Assembly (NCBI RefSeq): GCF_900220985.1 | Contig: NZ_OCPC01000004.1 | Span: forward strand, 124,001-188,000 | Length of the DNA: 64,000 bases | Origin: Parahoeflea halophila | GTDB lineage: Bacteria > Pseudomonadota > Alphaproteobacteria > Rhizobiales > Rhizobiaceae | Reading direction: 5' to 3' | Shown: positions 18,045 to 26,214 of the stretch, piece by piece | How the letters are laid out: every line of letters begins with the position of its first letter | Position numbering within the stretch: position 1 is the stretch's first letter | Made by a program: the position numbers and the translations under genes | Notes under the pieces: model-generated | Database searches by the model: none | Told to the model about the DNA's origin: nothing | The model's input: only the letters and a program-made list of their open reading frames with translations

Positions 18045-18518
18045 ATGTATCAGATTGACGATACGGATATCCGAATACTCGGCCAGCTTCAGCGCGATGG
18101 TACATTGTCGGTCGACGCGCTCTCGGAGCGGGTCAACCTGTCACGCAACGCCTGCTGGCGCCGAGTCAAGCTGATGGAAGAGCGTGGTCTGATCAAGGAC
18201 CGTGTTGCCATACTTGATGCCGAAACTGCCGGTTGCGGCCTCTCGGTCTTCGTATTCGTCCGGGCCGTCAGTCATGACGCCGACTGGCTGAAACAGTTCC
18301 GCGAGGCGGTCGGCGCGTTTCCGGAAATCGTCGGCGTTTACCGCACATCCGGTGATCTCGATTACGTGCTCCGCGCCCGGGTTTCGGATGTGAAAGCCTA
18401 CGACCGGCTCTATCAACGATTGATTGCCAAGGTGAAGCTCGCCGACGTCTCGGCCTCCTTTGTCATGGAAGAGATCAAGGAAACCACGCAGATTCCACTT
18501 TCTGGCCTGGCACGGTAA
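18045..18518 (+). CDS. Lrp/AsnC-family transcriptional regulator
   Basis: 157-residue feast/famine regulator. The N-terminal HTH reads IDDTDIRILGQLQRDGTLSV, then LSERVNLSRNACWRRVKLM. The C-terminal RAM ligand domain follows (VRTSGDLDYVL-type segment reading YRTSGDLDYVLRARV). The frame is open to an ATG at 17994, but the conserved protein starts at 18045. Neither start has a strong ribosome site. Likely targets are itself and the divergent DUF6356/amidotransferase pair. Confidence 0.88.
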   Translation: MYQIDDTDIRILGQLQRDGTLSVDALSERVNLSRNACWRRVKLMEERGLIKDRVAILDAETAGCGLSVFVFVRAVSHDADWLKQFREAVGAFPEIVGVYRTSGDLDYVLRARVSDVKAYDRLYQRLIAKVKLADVSASFVMEEIKETTQIPLSGLAR

Positions 18519-18634
18519 GGCTGGGCATCACGTGAGGATGGCCCGATGGGAACGCTTTTCTGTGGCCATGGAACGCCCCAAGCGGGAACGCCCGGTTATG
18601 CCGGGCCTGATAGGCGATCGCCTGTTTTCTGAGA

Positions 18635-18895
18635 TTATATGTGGGAGAGGTGCTCTGGTACCGTACCCTCGGTGCGGTAGCGGCGCCTTCGGCGGTCCGA
18701 CACCTGTTGCGTGACCCGCGCGATCGCATGCTCGATCGAAGCCGACAGACGGTCAAACCTGTCTGGATCGACGATTCCGCGACGGTTTTGCAGCTCAAGA
18801 TCGAGTTTCATGTCGTTCAGCCATTCGAGCTTTTCTCCTCGGCTGATATGTTGATGAGCGGATATTTCTTCAGGCGAAAGATGGATGGCAGGCAT
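18635..18895 (-). CDS. Small conserved-looking protein, paralogue of 18995-19210
   Basis: 86 residues, not recognised. The start is well supported by GGAAGGAGA about 6 bp upstream. The middle segment DMKLDLELQNRRGIVD closely matches DMKFELERQTGRGAPD in the next upstream small gene, so the two are paralogues. The protein is charged, with no signal peptide or membrane helix. The C-terminal half is Arg-rich (SDRRRRRYR). It could be a small regulatory or stress protein. Confidence 0.6.
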   Translation of the reverse strand: MPAIHLSPEEISAHQHISRGEKLEWLNDMKLDLELQNRRGIVDPDRFDRLSASIEHAIARVTQQVSDRRRRRYRTEGTVPEHLSHI

Positions 18896-18994
18896 AGGCG
18901 TCTCCTTCCGTTACGGAAAGGCAACGCCGGATGCCTGATCCGGTTCCATAGAGTTTGAACTAAATACGTTCCGCCGGTCCGCTGCGGCCCCTGT

Positions 18995-19210
18995 CTAGCG
19001 GTCGTTGTCGTGTGCCGTCGGGATATCGACCGAGGCGATCCGCGCTTCCAGCTCCTCAAGATCCGGAGCGCCGCGTCCGGTTTGCCGCTCCAGTTCGAAC
19101 TTCATGTCCTTGACACTGCGGAGCGTTTTTGTCTGGGGCAAGTCTTCCTGCTCTGACGCTTTGTTTCCTGTCAGCTCAGGTTCTGACTTGCGATCAATCT
19201 TCAGGGACAT
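18995..19210 (-). CDS. Small hypothetical protein, paralogue of 18635-18895
   Basis: 71 residues from the ATG at 19210, chosen because GGAG lies 6 bp upstream; the frame is open to 19252. Highly charged and polar. The C-terminal DMKFELERQTGRGAPDLEE segment aligns with the neighbouring small protein 100 bp downstream, with matching DMK, LE, Q and RG..D positions. No known domain recognised. Confidence 0.55.
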   Translation of the reverse strand: MSLKIDRKSEPELTGNKASEQEDLPQTKTLRSVKDMKFELERQTGRGAPDLEELEARIASVDIPTAHDNDR

Positions 19211-19438
19211 TGGAAGCTCCATATCTGTTTCAGTCATGACAACGCCTGCCACTGACTTGGGTTCCGCAAAACGACTTTCGGAGGTGCTTTCTCGATTTCG
19301 CGCCTGGCCCCAATGCGCGCAAAACTGAACACTCCGTTTGCAGGTCGCCTCTTTATGATCTCCGCAAGCCCGTTACATCTTGAGCGACACAAATTTCTCC
19401 GGTCAGCCCGGCCGGCCATTCGTCTCAAGGAGGCTGCC

Positions 19439-20350
19439 ATGTCCATCAGACCAGTCCGTCACCAGTCCACCGCGACCCCGCATCTCGAAGGTGCGGGTGT
19501 CCATCTCAAGCGCGCCTTCGGTTTCGACGATCCGTCGTTGACCGATCCATTCCTGTTGTTCGACGATTTTCGCAATTCCCAGCCAGAGAACTATATCAAA
19601 GGCTTTCCCTGGCACCCGCATCGAGGCATCGAGACCATCACCTATGTGCTGGCCGGTACTGTCGAGCATGGTGACAGCCTCGGCAACACCGGCACGCTTG
19701 GGGCGGGCGACGTGCAGTGGATGACCGCCGGAAGCGGAATCATGCACCAGGAAATGCCAAAGGGAGATTTTGCCGGCAAGATGCACGGCTTCCAGCTTTG
19801 GGCCAATCTGCCGTCGTCACTCAAGATGACCGCGCCGCGCTATCAGGATGTCGCCGCCGCCGACATCCCGGTCGAGATCGATGATGACGGAACCGCCGCC
19901 CGCATCATCTGCGGCGAGTTCTGGGGCAAGCGCGGTCCGGTCGACGGCATTGCCGCCGAACCGTCCTATGTCGATATCTCGGTGCCGCCGGGCAGAAAGA
20001 AAACCTTCAAGATCGACGCCTACCGCTCGGCGTTCGCCTACATCTTTGCTGGCTCCGGGTCGTTCCGCGACGCCTCCAGACCCTTTGGCGTGCTGGTGGA
20101 GAAGGAAGTCGAGGGTGAGGAGATCCAGATCCGCGACATGTCGGGCGACCGCACACTCGTGGTCTTCGATACCGGCGACGAGATCACAGTGCAGGCAGGC
20201 GCCGACGGCATCCGCTTTTTGCTGGTTTCCGGCAAACCGATCAGGGAGCCGGTGGCCTGGCACGGTCCGATCGTCATGAACAGCCGCCAGGAGTTGATCC
20301 AGGCCGTCACCGAGCTCAAGAACGGCACCTTCATCCGGCCCGCGCACTAG
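19439..20350 (+). CDS. Pirin family protein
   Basis: Double-cupin metal protein of 303 residues. The N-terminal cupin has the pirin metal ligands in HPHRGIETITYVLAG and in GSGIMHQEMP. The C-terminal half carries the pirin_C domain (VLVEKEVEGEEIQIRDMSG). The start at 19439 follows a perfect AAGGAGG. Some bacterial pirins have quercetin 2,3-dioxygenase activity, others act as redox or regulatory proteins; the sequence does not decide which. Confidence 0.92.
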   Translation: MSIRPVRHQSTATPHLEGAGVHLKRAFGFDDPSLTDPFLLFDDFRNSQPENYIKGFPWHPHRGIETITYVLAGTVEHGDSLGNTGTLGAGDVQWMTAGSGIMHQEMPKGDFAGKMHGFQLWANLPSSLKMTAPRYQDVAAADIPVEIDDDGTAARIICGEFWGKRGPVDGIAAEPSYVDISVPPGRKKTFKIDAYRSAFAYIFAGSGSFRDASRPFGVLVEKEVEGEEIQIRDMSGDRTLVVFDTGDEITVQAGADGIRFLLVSGKPIREPVAWHGPIVMNSRQELIQAVTELKNGTFIRPAH

Positions 20351-20643
20351 GTCGTGGCGGCGCGAATTCCGACAGGGCAAAATGCCGGGCCCAACTGACA
20401 TCTCTCTTGGCGATGCGCTCGGGTTGACGAATCAGTGGTTCATTGCTGACGAGAACCCGCGATGATTGGGCGTCGGCGGTGGATTTGTGCAGCAACCTGA
20501 AATGTGCCAGTTAGAGGGCCATGCTGACCTCACCAGATGAAAAGGTGGCTGGCTTGAACTTTCTGCGTGGCTTGTATGAGAACCGCCTGTTGCTCCAGCC
20601 TCTTTCTGGCGGCTGGCGGCAGAGCAGGGGAAACCGAAACGAA

Positions 20644-21117
20644 ATGGATTCCGGCATAAATCCCGGCGAGGTCATCGCCTTCTTCAATGAAGTTGCGATC
20701 ATCGAGCAACTTGGAAAAACGTTGGCGGGGAAGACCCTGCCCGACGGACTTCATCCATCTCACTTTGCCATTATTATGCATCTCACGCGGGTTGGTGATG
20801 GAACGACCCCTCTCGGCCTCGCCAATGCCATGCAGGTGACCAAGGCAACGATGAGCCATTCGCTCAAAGTGCTGGAAAAGAGGGGCCTCATCCAGACCCT
20901 GCCGAGTGAAACGGATGCCCGCTCCAAAAAGGTCTTCCTCACCCCTGCCGGCCGGTCATTTCATATGGCGGCGATCGAGGCCCTGACGCACACTTTCAGG
21001 CATTTCCTGCGTTCGGAGCATCATCAGATCATGCTTTCAGTGCTGCCGGGGCTGGTCACCATTCGCAAGCTTCTCGACGAAAACCGCGTGCCCCGATCCG
21101 AAGATGAGGTGCAGTGA
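20644..21117 (+). CDS. MarR-family transcriptional regulator
   Basis: 157 residues from 20644. The winged helix is clear: HPSHFAIIMHLTRVG, then LANAMQVTKATMSHSLKVLEKRGLIQTLPSETDARSK (split here), with the DxRSK wing typical of MarR. The frame is open to 20521, but that extension looks non-conserved. The 290 bp between the pirin gene and this start contains no other gene I can support. The target is not evident. Confidence 0.82.
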   Translation: MDSGINPGEVIAFFNEVAIIEQLGKTLAGKTLPDGLHPSHFAIIMHLTRVGDGTTPLGLANAMQVTKATMSHSLKVLEKRGLIQTLPSETDARSKKVFLTPAGRSFHMAAIEALTHTFRHFLRSEHHQIMLSVLPGLVTIRKLLDENRVPRSEDEVQ

Positions 21118-21229
21118 CATTGTTTCCGCGTAGCCTTGGTGATGCTCCGGGTGCGCTCCGTTTTCGTTCTGGCCCGCGCAGTCCCGGAGCCCGACCGGCA
21201 TGCTTTCTCATATTGTTACAGCGACCTTT

Positions 21230-21249
21230 GCGCATCCGATTGGATGCGC
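21230..21249. repeat. Palindromic intergenic repeat, copy 2
   Basis: GCGCATCC (21230-21237) pairs with GGATGCGC (21242-21249) around GATT. On the minus strand it and its flanks resemble the palindrome at 14413-14428, including a preceding GCGCCGCGC and a following CTGCTGT/CGCTGT segment. It lies between the MarR gene and the convergent GNAT gene. Confidence 0.55.
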
Positions 21250-21285
21250 GGCGCTGTAGGCAAAACGTTGCCTGTTGCGGAGATG

Positions 21286-21813
21286 TCAAAGCGTCTTGTA
21301 CATGTAGGTCGTGGCGTGCTGCGCCTTGCCGTCGGGATCCAGCGCGTAGCCAGGGATTACGCCTGCGGTCCGGTAGCCCGTCGCCTTGTAAAGCGGCTCG
21401 GCCTTGTCGCCGGTCTTCGTGTCGAGGGTGACCAGTGTTTTGCCGGCTGCTCGTGCCTCCGCATCGAGCGCGTGCATCAGGGCTCGGCCAATTCCCTTTC
21501 GCCTTGCCGACGGGTGAACCATCATCTTGGCTACCTCGCAGCGATGTGGCTGGTTTACGGGCAGCGCCGTGATCAGTTGAACCGACCCCACCGTCTTGCC
21601 ATCCAGCCTGGCGACCAGCAGCCTTCGCCGTCCGGCCCGCACCTCGGGAAACACCTGTTCGTTGAAGAACGCCAGTCCGTCAGCACGGGAGAACGGCTGC
21701 ATGTAGCCCACGGCTGCTCCGTCCTGCACCGTCTCTGCCATGATCTCTGCCAGGGCGTCTGCGTGAGCGTCGAGTTCTTCGACGAAAAGACAATGAATGC
21801 CGACGCTGGTCAT
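21286..21813 (-). CDS. GNAT-family N-acetyltransferase
   Basis: 175-residue acetyl-CoA-dependent acyltransferase. The acetyl-CoA motif is MVHPSARRKGIGRALMHA, and the C-terminal DTKTGDKAEPLYKATGY pattern is typical of small-molecule acetyltransferases. It starts 6 bp after the XRE-cupin regulator and shares its operon, so its product is probably tied to that regulator's ligand. The substrate is unknown. Confidence 0.87.
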   Translation of the reverse strand: MTSVGIHCLFVEELDAHADALAEIMAETVQDGAAVGYMQPFSRADGLAFFNEQVFPEVRAGRRRLLVARLDGKTVGSVQLITALPVNQPHRCEVAKMMVHPSARRKGIGRALMHALDAEARAAGKTLVTLDTKTGDKAEPLYKATGYRTAGVIPGYALDPDGKAQHATTYMYKTL

Positions 21814-21819
21814 GACACC

Positions 21820-22368
21820 TCACACGAGTAGGATCAGGTAGGTTGCGGGATCGACCCCGGTCTGGAACTTCGATGGCCCGAACAGCTGGTAGCGCAGGCA
21901 GTCGCCGGGCTCCAGATGGTGTTCGTCGTCATCTACACTGACCGTCAGGGCGCCAGACAGCATCATCAGATGATGCTCATGTCCCGGAACCGATGGCGCT
22001 GTGTAGGAGATCATCTGGTAGGCGTCGAGCGTGCAATGCACCACTTCCGCGGACAGGCCGCCGCTTGGCGGCGACACCACCTTGCGCGAGAAGCCGTTGT
22101 CGGCATCGTGCCATACACTCTGTTCCGCAGCCTTGATCAGCGGCGTGAACGGCGCTTCTATTGGTGTCAGCAGTTGCGAGATTGTCATCCGGTAAGCGGA
22201 CGACAGACTGCCCAGCGTGTCGGCTGTCGGGCTCACCTCGGCGTTCTCCACCCGCGACAGGGTCGAGCGGCTGACACCGCTCACATCCGCCAGTTCCTGC
22301 AGCGACCAACCGCGCATCAGGCGAACCTGCTTCAACCGCTCCGCCAGCCTGTCGTTGAGATTCTCCAC
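21820..22368 (-). CDS. XRE-family regulator with C-terminal cupin domain
   Basis: 182 residues. N-terminal HTH_3: RLKQVRLMRGWSLQELADV, then SGVSRSTLSRVENAEVSPT. The C-terminal cupin has VPGHEHHLMMLSGALTV. Such regulators usually sense a small molecule and control catabolic or detoxifying genes. A long inverted repeat lies just 5 bp upstream of the start codon, indicating autoregulation. It forms an operon with the downstream GNAT gene. Confidence 0.9.
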   Translation of the reverse strand: MENLNDRLAERLKQVRLMRGWSLQELADVSGVSRSTLSRVENAEVSPTADTLGSLSSAYRMTISQLLTPIEAPFTPLIKAAEQSVWHDADNGFSRKVVSPPSGGLSAEVVHCTLDAYQMISYTAPSVPGHEHHLMMLSGALTVSVDDDEHHLEPGDCLRYQLFGPSKFQTGVDPATYLILLV

Positions 22369-22373
22369 GTGTC

Positions 22374-22408
22374 ATCCCATAATCAGGAAAAATTCCTGTT
22401 TATGGGAT
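22374..22408. promoter_or_regulatory. Long inverted repeat in front of the XRE-cupin gene
   Basis: Arms 22374-22389 and 22393-22408 pair over 16 positions with one mismatch around a 3-base centre. The outer parts are ATCCCATAA and TTATGGGAT. It ends 5 bp from the regulator start codon, as expected for an autorepressor operator. Confidence 0.7.
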
Positions 22409-22474
22409 AGATAGGTTTGACTTTACCGTCAAGCCTCTTGCGCCAGTATGCTGATGCAACCGAAGGCCTTGGTC

Positions 22475-23509
22475 TCAAACCACCATCTGGAAAACGATGC
22501 CTGAGACTATGCCACCGGTAACCCCGAGGCCGAGATAGGCGGCGAAGACCGGCTTGCGGACCAGCGACCAGACAGCTGCCATTGCCGGAACCGAACTGAC
22601 CGCTCCGGCGATCATGAACGACATCGCAGCACCAGTGCTCATGCCCTGCTCCATCAGGCCCGCCAGCAGCGGTGGGGCCACATAGGAATTGAGATAGGCA
22701 GGCATGCCCACCAGCGCCGCGATGCCGATCGGCACGACGCCTTCGCCACCCACCAGCCCGGCGATCATCTCGGCCGGCACATAGGTAACCAGCAGCGCTT
22801 CAAGCACATAGGCGAGTGCCAGCCACTTGATCAGGAACACGCCATTGCTGACCAGTTCGTCGCGGAATGTGGCACGGCGTGGCGAATCACGCCAGAACCG
22901 CCAGACCGGCCTGCCAGAATACGGGTCCGGCCCGCAGCCACAGCGCGATTGCCTTACGGCCTTGAGCGGATCGGAGAACCAGCCAGCCGCCATCGCCGCC
23001 TTGATCGCAAACCCGCCCGAAAGCCCCAGCGCCACCGCGATCACCGCCTTGCCGATTGCAAATGGCCACCCCAGCGCTGCCGCCGTGATCAGCAATGTCG
23101 GCGGATCGATCAGCGGAGACGACAGCCAGAACGCCATCACAGCCGACAACGGTGCGCCCAGCGCCAGCAGCCCGGCGATGAACGGAATGACTTCGCACGA
23201 ACAAAACGGCGCCAGCCCGCCAAACAAGCCCGCCATCACGATCATTCGCGTTTCACGGCCCTTGAAGGCGTCAGCGATAACCGATTCCGCGCCCGCCGCC
23301 TTCAACCCGGCAATCAGCATGACGGCAAGACCGATGTATGGAAGGGTGCCAACAAACGCACGGGCGGCAAAGCTGACGACTGCTTCAAGCAGAGCCGGAT
23401 CGAGGACGGCCACCGCCAGCAATGCCAGCACGATCACGGTCCACGGTGTCGCGAGCCAATCCTTTATGTTTGCGCGCGAAGTTCCTGTTGTCTGGGTGAC
23501 GTCAGTCAT
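22475..23509 (-). CDS. ArsP/YraQ-family permease (DUF318)
   Basis: Polytopic membrane protein of 344 residues from the ATG at 23509, with two blocks of helices around a hydrophilic loop. A CSCEVIPF motif in the first block and a CGC in the central loop (SRCGCGP) could bind thiophilic substrates. ArsP relatives export trivalent organoarsenicals; other DUF318 proteins handle metals. Its start overlaps the stop of the ArsR gene by ATGA (23506-23509), so expression is coupled to the sensor. Confidence 0.82.
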   Translation of the reverse strand: MTDVTQTTGTSRANIKDWLATPWTVIVLALLAVAVLDPALLEAVVSFAARAFVGTLPYIGLAVMLIAGLKAAGAESVIADAFKGRETRMIVMAGLFGGLAPFCSCEVIPFIAGLLALGAPLSAVMAFWLSSPLIDPPTLLITAAALGWPFAIGKAVIAVALGLSGGFAIKAAMAAGWFSDPLKAVRQSRCGCGPDPYSGRPVWRFWRDSPRRATFRDELVSNGVFLIKWLALAYVLEALLVTYVPAEMIAGLVGGEGVVPIGIAALVGMPAYLNSYVAPPLLAGLMEQGMSTGAAMSFMIAGAVSSVPAMAAVWSLVRKPVFAAYLGLGVTGGIVSGIVFQMVV

Positions 23510-23805
23510 GGCTTCGGCTCCGCTTCGGTACAACAGTTTTCCAGGATGAAACCGGCCAACAGGCTCAGATGGGCGAAGTTTGCCGTGCTCATGATCACCC
23601 GTCCCTGTTTGCGTTGAACAATGAGGTTGGCAGCTGAGAGAAATTTCAGGTGATGTGCCAGCGTCGACGCCGAGATACCGGTTCGCTGCTGGATATCGCC
23701 AACCCGCAATCCTGGTTCACCGGCGCGAACCAGGGTCTGGAGCACCTCGAGCCGGGATTCAGAGCCCATTGCCGAAAACCCCAGGGCTGCTTCCGTCACA
23801 TTCAT
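23506..23805 (-). CDS. ArsR-family metalloregulator
   Basis: 99-residue winged-helix repressor: LRVGDIQQRTGISASTLAHHLKFLSAANLI, here given in outline, with the usual helix-turn-helix. The helix-3 CxC of classical ArsR is absent. Instead there is a vicinal Cys pair at residues 91-92 (ENCCTE) near the C terminus, as in some arsenic sensors with displaced sites. It is the first gene of a coupled operon with the ArsP-like permease, and a 10-bp-arm operator lies 12 bp upstream. Confidence 0.9.
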   Translation of the reverse strand: MNVTEAALGFSAMGSESRLEVLQTLVRAGEPGLRVGDIQQRTGISASTLAHHLKFLSAANLIVQRKQGRVIMSTANFAHLSLLAGFILENCCTEAEPKP

Positions 23806-23817
23806 GCACGCACTCCT

Positions 23818-23851
23818 ATTAATTCGAAAAAACTAGTTATATCGAATTAAT
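23818..23851. promoter_or_regulatory. Inverted-repeat operator of the ArsR-permease operon
   Basis: Perfect 10-bp arms, ATTAATTCGA (23818-23827) and TCGAATTAAT (23842-23851), are separated by 14 bases. It lies directly upstream of arsR in an AT-rich promoter region, as expected for an ArsR dimer site. Confidence 0.7.
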
Positions 23852-23944
23852 TGGCTTGGCAAGCGACGGTTTCGACAAAAATGCCGTGCCGGTAAAGGCT
23901 TCTTAAGTTGCCGGTTGTACACACGTTTCGCAAAGGGGGGCGCC

Positions 23945-25333
23945 ATGAGCACCAGTCTGTATCTTGCCCGGACCGCGCAAAATCGCCCGCAAGGCTTCAG
24001 GCTGGCCGAACTACTCGGTGCGTTCAGCTACGCACTGGATCTGACCGAGGGTCAGCCTGCAGGCCACTGCCTTCGCGGCTGCTTTATCGGCACCCGTATC
24101 GGTGAGGCGCTAAAACTGCCCGATGAAGAGCTCAAGGACCTCTACTACACCTTGTTGCTCAAGGATTTGGGTTGCTCCAGCAATGCGGCGCGCATCTGCG
24201 AGCTCTACCTGGCGGATGACATCGCCTTCAAACGGGATTTCAAAACCATCGACTCGTCGATGAGCGCCGCGCTGCGTTTTGTCTTCGCCCAGACAGGGCT
24301 CGAAGCTGGCCTCGGCGAGCGCATCCGAACGCTTATCAGCGTCATCCAGAAATCCGGAAAAATTGCCCGCGAGGTCATGCAGACGCGCTGTCATCGTGGT
24401 GCCGACATTGCCGCGCGCATGCACTTCTCCCGACCGGTGCAGACCGGCATTCTCTCGCTTGATGAACATTGGGATGGTTCTGGCCAGCCGCAGGGCCTTA
24501 AGCAACGGCAAATTCCGCAGTTATCCAACATTGCGCTGCTGTCGCAGGTCATTGATGTCTTTCATGCCGAAGGGGGCCCGCCTGCAGCCCTTGGCGAAGC
24601 TGTCGCCCGCTCCGGAGTCTGGTTCGATCCCGATCTCGTCACAGCCTTCGTCACCGCACAGCAAGCACCGGATTTCTGGCCGTTGCTCGCTTCACCTGAT
24701 CTCGAGACGCGCGTCTTCTCCATGACCCCGGCACTGCAATCCGCTCCCGTTGGCGAGGATTACCTCGATGACATTGCAGCAGCATTTGCCGATGTGGTCG
24801 ATGCCAAGAGCCCCTTCACCGCGGACCACTCCAATCGTGTCACACTGTATTCCGACATGATAGCGGAGGAGTTCGGGCTGAGCCCCGATCACCGCCGTTG
24901 GCTCCGTCGCGCGGCCCTTCTGCACGAATTCGGGAAACTCGCCATCTCCAACCAGATACTCGACAAGTCAGGCAAACTCGATGCCGGGGAATGGGAGGCG
25001 ATCAAGCGGCACCCACTGGAGAGCGCGGCCATCCTTGGTCGAGTCGCGGCATTCGCCGATATAGCTCCCATCGCCGCTGCCCACCACGAGCGGCTTGATG
25101 GCAAGGGCTATCCGCATGGTCTGAAAGGCGAGGAGATCTGTCTGGAGGTCCGTATCCTGACCGTTGCCGATGTGTTCGACGCGCTCACCGCCGAGCGCCC
25201 CTACCGCGCCGCCATGCCGATTGCAAAGGCGCTCGCGATTCTCGATGCGGACGCTGGCACCGCTTTCGACCCTGACTGCATCGCTGCACTCAAGTCAGGC
25301 CTCGCTAAACTCGCCGTCACCGCTGCTGCCTGA
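23945..25333 (+). CDS. Tandem HD-domain/HD-GYP protein
   Basis: 462 residues from the ATG at 23945, preceded by AAGGGGGG. The N-terminal half is a degenerate HD module ([18 protein letters not shown] and LDEHWDGSG). The C-terminal half is HD-GYP-like, with [20 protein letters not shown] near residues 381-393, and [21 protein letters not shown] proteins hydrolyse cyclic di-GMP. The HD signature reads LLHEFGK (residues about 325-331), with Glu in place of the metal-binding Asp, so activity is uncertain. There is no receiver or membrane segment. Confidence 0.85.
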   Translation: MSTSLYLARTAQNRPQGFRLAELLGAFSYALDLTEGQPAGHCLRGCFIGTRIGEALKLPDEELKDLYYTLLLKDLGCSSNAARICELYLADDIAFKRDFKTIDSSMSAALRFVFAQTGLEAGLGERIRTLISVIQKSGKIAREVMQTRCHRGADIAARMHFSRPVQTGILSLDEHWDGSGQPQGLKQRQIPQLSNIALLSQVIDVFHAEGGPPAALGEAVARSGVWFDPDLVTAFVTAQQAPDFWPLLASPDLETRVFSMTPALQSAPVGEDYLDDIAAAFADVVDAKSPFTADHSNRVTLYSDMIAEEFGLSPDHRRWLRRAALLHEFGKLAISNQILDKSGKLDAGEWEAIKRHPLESAAILGRVAAFADIAPIAAAHHERLDGKGYPHGLKGEEICLEVRILTVADVFDALTAERPYRAAMPIAKALAILDADAGTAFDPDCIAALKSGLAKLAVTAAA

Positions 25334-25605
25334 GCCCTGCACTTCCTGCAGACGGAGAGCTTTGCTCGCCTGCGCAAGGGAGCGGAAGCAGCGAGAGACG
25401 GATCGCGCCGGCCGTCTATGACGGAGCTGCGGCACTGGTTGCCTTCCGTCCTGGGTTTTGGTCTGTCCGCTCAGGCGTCCTTGAGCCTACCGCAGCGAAC
25501 AACTGCCGGATCGAGGTTCGCCGGTCTACTGGACGCCGCAGGTTGCAACCTCGCCCAACAGCGTCCCGCGAAGTTCGGCGCTGCGCGGTGCTGGGGGAGC
25601 CCCCC

Positions 25606-26088
25606 CTACCTGCCGCCAATCTCCTTGGGTGCTATCTGCCCGACGTTCAGGTCGGCGATCAGCGTTTCCAACTCGGCGATCTCGATGCGCGGTGCGTCGA
25701 TGGTGTCACCGGCAAGGTTGTGCGACTTGGGATCGGAAGTATCTGCCCGAGAGTTGATCAGGATGGCGGTCGAATGATGCGGGATCATCGCCTTCGTCCA
25801 TGCTTCGTCATCGACCGGGGCCTGGCTGCGGACCAGGTAGAGCGAGCCAGCAAAGACCAGCGCTGCTGCCCCGAAGATGGCAGCGTTGAGCCTGGTGTTC
25901 TTGTACATGCCGAGCGTGAAGGACAGCATCACCGCTGCCATGGCCGCCCCGATATAGGGCGCCCACCACATCGGTGTTTGGCTGAACCAGACATGGTCGG
26001 CGGCAAAGGTGTTGAGATTCAACAGCCCGACCATCACCAGCGTCGAAGTGGTGATCATGGCTGCGAGGCGGATACAGGATGTGGACAC
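25606..26088 (-). CDS. DUF305-domain membrane protein
   Basis: 160 residues. About three hydrophobic segments occupy the first 110 residues ([50 protein letters not shown]). The C-terminal DUF305/ferritin-like core reads [15 protein letters not shown] and [16 protein letters not shown]305 proteins are often found beside copper genes, but no such gene is adjacent here. The 272 bp between the HD-GYP gene and this convergent gene holds nothing I can support. Confidence 0.75.
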   Translation of the reverse strand: MSTSCIRLAAMITTSTLVMVGLLNLNTFAADHVWFSQTPMWWAPYIGAAMAAVMLSFTLGMYKNTRLNAAIFGAAALVFAGSLYLVRSQAPVDDEAWTKAMIPHHSTAILINSRADTSDPKSHNLAGDTIDAPRIEIAELETLIADLNVGQIAPKEIGGR

Positions 26089-26214
26089 GTCGTTCCCCCA
26101 AAACGTGCGACAGTAGCTTTCATCAACGCGGGGGCGGGCGGATGGTTCCAGCCGTATGTAGAATTTGTGAGCAGGGAGGAAAAACCGGCACGGGGTATAC
26201 CCGCGCCGTCCAGC

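Noticed and set aside
18590-18622. GC-rich hairpin (GCCCGG/CCGGGC) after the Lrp gene
   Set aside because: No T-run on either side, so there is no basis for calling a terminator.
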